The translations under genes were made by a program, and so were the position numbers. Of a stretch of 64,000 nucleotides of DNA, positions 62,801-64,000 are shown in pieces. How positions within the stretch are numbered: position 1 is the stretch's first letter; each line of letters begins with the position of its first letter. The notes beneath the pieces were generated by a model. It saw only the letters and a program-made list of their open reading frames with translations, was not told the DNA's origin and searched no databases. Source of the stretch: Drosophila persimilis (lineage: Eukaryota; Arthropoda; Insecta; Diptera; Drosophilidae); contig NW_020825294.1 in assembly GCF_003286085.1 (NCBI RefSeq), positions 4,712,001 through 4,776,000 on the forward strand. Reading direction: 5' to 3'.

Positions 62801-64000
62801 TTCCCTTTCTAAAGGGTATCAAAGCACCGCCCCTGCCTTGCAGATAAAAACAGACAGGCAGACAGGAAGACAGAAAGAAAGAGGGACCCTGCACGGACTC
62901 GAGTGCATAACTGACCAGAAACACTAAGCGGTTGCCACTTTACGGCTGCACCCCCAAAGGAGAGGCAAGGAAGAGGCGCGAATATTGTATACGACTTGGT
63001 GTACGCAAAAGCGGAAATGGCAACACTCGGTGGTGGGGAGAAAGTACGGGCGAAAGTGGCAGAGATAAGGAGGTAATAACTGGACAGCAAAGGCGTTTTG
63101 CACACTAAACGGATGGAGGGGGGCGGGGGGTCTCTGGAGTCAGAGATTACTCCGCTTGCGAGAAGGCTGCTCGGGGCACAGCAGAGGGGGCCAAGAAAAA
63201 CTACTGTCAAGCTGGTTTTATGATAAAGGAATGCAAAGGAATATGAAAATGAACTTCGAAAGTGGACAGGAGAGAGCACTTAAGGTGGAGACAGAGAGAA
63301 CTTTAAAGAGGGAAAGTTTCCACTTAAAGAATGGAATACCTAATGATTAATTCCCCTTAAATATTAGTCAATATTTAAGTAGTGGGATTATAAAGTTACT
63401 CAATCTCCACAAAATATTACTTTATGCCTTCAACCCTTTCGAAGGGAGTGGCTGCCACACGCAACTTGGGCCACAATTCGCCGCCAAAGTAAAAAGTTGG
63501 ACGCTGAAAAGTTTTGCGCAGAAGGTCACAGGACTTACCCATTAGCGGGGCCATCAGTTCCAGCGCCTGCTCCACCCCCCGCAGACGTCATGTCCGCGGA
63601 GGTTAGCGCCTCCGTGCCGCTTCGCTCACGCACCAAACGATCTGTGGGGAGAGAGAGAGAGAGAGAGAGCAGGGGCTTAGTTAGACGCTCATTAGGGAAC
63701 CCACAAAAGTGGGTGTCCGACACCCACCTGCCTCCTGGCGTTCCAGCTCCTCGGCCTGCTGGCCGGGCTTGGCCTTCACCTCAATGTGTATCTCCGCGGA
63801 GCTGAGGCCCGCATGGCACGAGTACACGCCGGCATCGCGGAACGTGATGTCCAGGATGCGCAGGGCCCCCTTTTTGGACACCTTGAACTTGCGCGAACGC
63901 TGCAGCGGCTTGTGGTCCTTGCTCCACTTGATCTTGGTGCGGTTGTACCGCTTCACGGGGCACTTGATCTTCACCTGAGTGCCGAAGAACACGACTCCAG
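46029..64000 (-). CDS. nolo: ADAMTS-like/punctin matrix protein (probable nolo), C-terminal 565 aa; 5' part outside window
   Basis: Exons read leftward: 64000-63728 (open at the edge), 63641-63539, 58296-58149, 56821-56699, 47735-47352, 46870-46499, 46418-46268, 46174-46029 (TAG). All are phase-consistent. Domains in order: an Ig domain (VKIKCPV, KIKWSKD, LRILDITFRDAGVYSCHAG); a Gly/Ala- and Gln/Arg-rich linker; three TSP1 repeats (WQVGDWSKCSQECG; WTKGEWTLCQQSRC; VWRVEPWSECNAPCG) with regular cysteines; and a C-terminal PLAC domain (SRYCRNARSMGLC, EKCCSSC). There is no protease in view, so this is ADAMTSL-type. Ig plus TSP1 plus PLAC fits punctin/MADD-4, whose fly member is nolo, a secreted organiser of synapses or matrix. 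The ADAMTSL class is firm. The symbol is a judgement between a few fly ADAMTSL genes. Introns are up to about 9 kb and one hosts an antisense gene. Confidence 0.8.
48274..48304. repeat. CT dinucleotide microsatellite
   Basis: Uninterrupted CT run of about 31 bp in the nolo intron. Confidence 0.95.
53661..53700. repeat. GA dinucleotide microsatellite
   Basis: GA run of about 40 bp (one interruption) in the nolo intron. Such tracts can bind GAGA factor, but no promoter is evident here. Confidence 0.95.
53860..53900. repeat. Heptamer array (GGGCGGT)n
   Basis: Five to six copies of GGGCGGT with a variant GGGCGAT. The regular G-triplets also suit a quadruplex. Confidence 0.85.
55665..55885. repeat. 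18-bp minisatellite with GAAACTTC cores
   Basis: About twelve copies of an 18-bp unit (GAAGAAACTTCTTTGGGA with variants GGAACTTC, GGAAGTTC). Because 18 is a multiple of three, long frames stay open on both strands. These look like an artefact of the repeat, not genes. Confidence 0.9.
56822..58148 (-). other. nolo intron (about 1.3 kb)
   Basis: Bounded by GATGAT|GTGAGT and CTATATAG|CATTCG. AT-rich, with a GATA tract near 57,703-57,725. Nothing else seen. Confidence 0.6.
58507..58524 (+). repeat. 18-base poly(G) run
   Basis: Uninterrupted run of 18 G, just upstream of GGTTGGG-type sequence, in a nolo intron. Confidence 0.95.
59624..59649. repeat. GT dinucleotide microsatellite
   Basis: GT run of about 26 bp in the nolo intron. 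Confidence 0.95.
61702..61708 (+). promoter_or_regulatory. TATA-like element before the beta-7-like gene
   Basis: TATAAAA lies 30 nt before the ATG. If used it would leave almost no leader, so it may be chance. Confidence 0.25.
61738..62466 (+). CDS. Proteasome beta-7 (PSMB4-type) subunit paralogue, intronless, 242 aa
   Basis: ATG 61738 to TAG 62464-62466 in one exon. The start is the first ATG of the frame. The protein has the Ntn-hydrolase beta-subunit fold signature (GSSVIGIRYDKGVLIAADT, RIFKINKQIIMGGGGNFHDV, LVVAGMQPDEGPYLATI, VAATGPARQTVISLVRDKKP, EGPYKVNEDWTFA). The last motifs and the IRTCMEKL...QYTMGVC block are those of the non-catalytic beta-7/PSMB4 family. No threonine sits at the mature N-terminus (VAMGSSV), as expected of a non-catalytic subunit. 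The leader is short (about 20 residues). It lies inside a nolo intron on the opposite strand with AATAAA at 62,507. Lack of introns and the nested position suggest a retrocopy of the conserved Prosbeta7 gene. The intact frame suggests function, perhaps in testis as for other fly proteasome duplicates (inference). Confidence 0.85.
   Translation: MFNPEFQDFIGVEAAGKPVAMGSSVIGIRYDKGVLIAADTTVFEGSVPRYQDVDRIFKINKQIIMGGGGNFHDVQMYRRTIGKQISSDRIYQDGFEMKPKSLALWLMNTTNARRLALDATNVELVVAGMQPDEGPYLATIGRPEGISDGYVAATGPARQTVISLVRDKKPKERSFTEKEAICLIRTCMEKLQCNDACALPQYTMGVCTAQDCHIEGPYKVNEDWTFARHKKGERGPKNTNKK
62507..62512 (+). terminator. Poly(A) signal of the beta-7-like gene
   Basis: AATAAA about 40 nt after the stop. 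No poly(A) tract is preserved after it. Confidence 0.55.

Larger units (their letters stand above)
58297..63538 (-). other. nolo intron hosting the proteasome gene
   Basis: About 5.2 kb between the exons ending at 63,539 and starting at 58,296. It holds an 18-base G run at 58,507-58,524, a GT repeat at 59,624-59,649 and the antisense proteasome-like gene at 61,738-62,466. Otherwise non-coding. Confidence 0.65.

Noticed and set aside
62540..62812. 90-residue plus-strand frame after the beta-7-like gene
   Set aside because: Follows the poly(A) signal, has no recognisable domain, and its composition looks like intron.
62809..63279. 156-residue minus-strand frame in the nolo intron
   Set aside because: No in-phase splice sites link it to the flanking nolo exons, which already join in phase without it.

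Overview
The window is insect nuclear DNA, almost certainly Drosophila. The two Na+/K+-ATPase beta genes, a LUBEL-type E3 ligase and an ADAMTS-like matrix gene all have fly gene structure, with 50-60 bp introns mixed with multi-kilobase ones and abundant CA, CT and AT microsatellites. The proteins are close to, but not identical with, D. melanogaster, so a non-melanogaster species is likely. An obscura-group fly is my guess, not something the sequence proves. There are no prokaryotic features, tRNA, rRNA or CRISPR.

Layout. (1) 1-8,412 minus: the N-terminal 2,430 codons of a LUBEL-like linear-ubiquitin ligase, running off the left edge before its catalytic RBR. It has a plausible early polyadenylated short form ending at 4,733. 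(2) About 12.9-17.4 kb plus: a 565-codon gene resembling the KIAA0513/SBF-domain family. It has a TATA box and an in-frame upstream ORF separated from the main frame by one TAG. (3) 18.2-27 kb minus: nervana 1. (4) 31.9-38.9 kb minus: nervana 2 with two alternative first coding exons. The two nervana genes are a tandem pair. (5) 41.1-41.5 kb minus: a small unrecognised single-pass membrane protein with its own poly(A) signal. (6) 41.9-44.3 kb: a decayed coding-like remnant followed by a ~1.3 kb near-perfect inverted repeat built from tandem subunits, which is a hairpin-RNA or foldback-element candidate. (7) 46.0-64.0 kb minus: the C-terminal half of a punctin/ADAMTSL gene (Ig, three TSP1, PLAC; probably nolo), running off the right edge. 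(8) 61.7-62.5 kb plus: an intronless proteasome beta-7 (PSMB4-type) paralogue nested antisense in a nolo intron, probably a retrogene.

The genes do not form one pathway. The nervana pair supplies beta subunits of the sodium pump and septate junctions, LUBEL acts in linear-ubiquitin signalling, and nolo encodes a secreted matrix/synaptic organiser. The most unusual items are the inverted repeat, the beta-7 retrocopy, the TAG-separated in-frame ORF of gene 2, and the truncated LUBEL isoform. Exon junctions were deduced by eye from GT/AG sites and reading phase. In each gene every internal junction keeps phase, and the complete coding lengths sum to whole codons.
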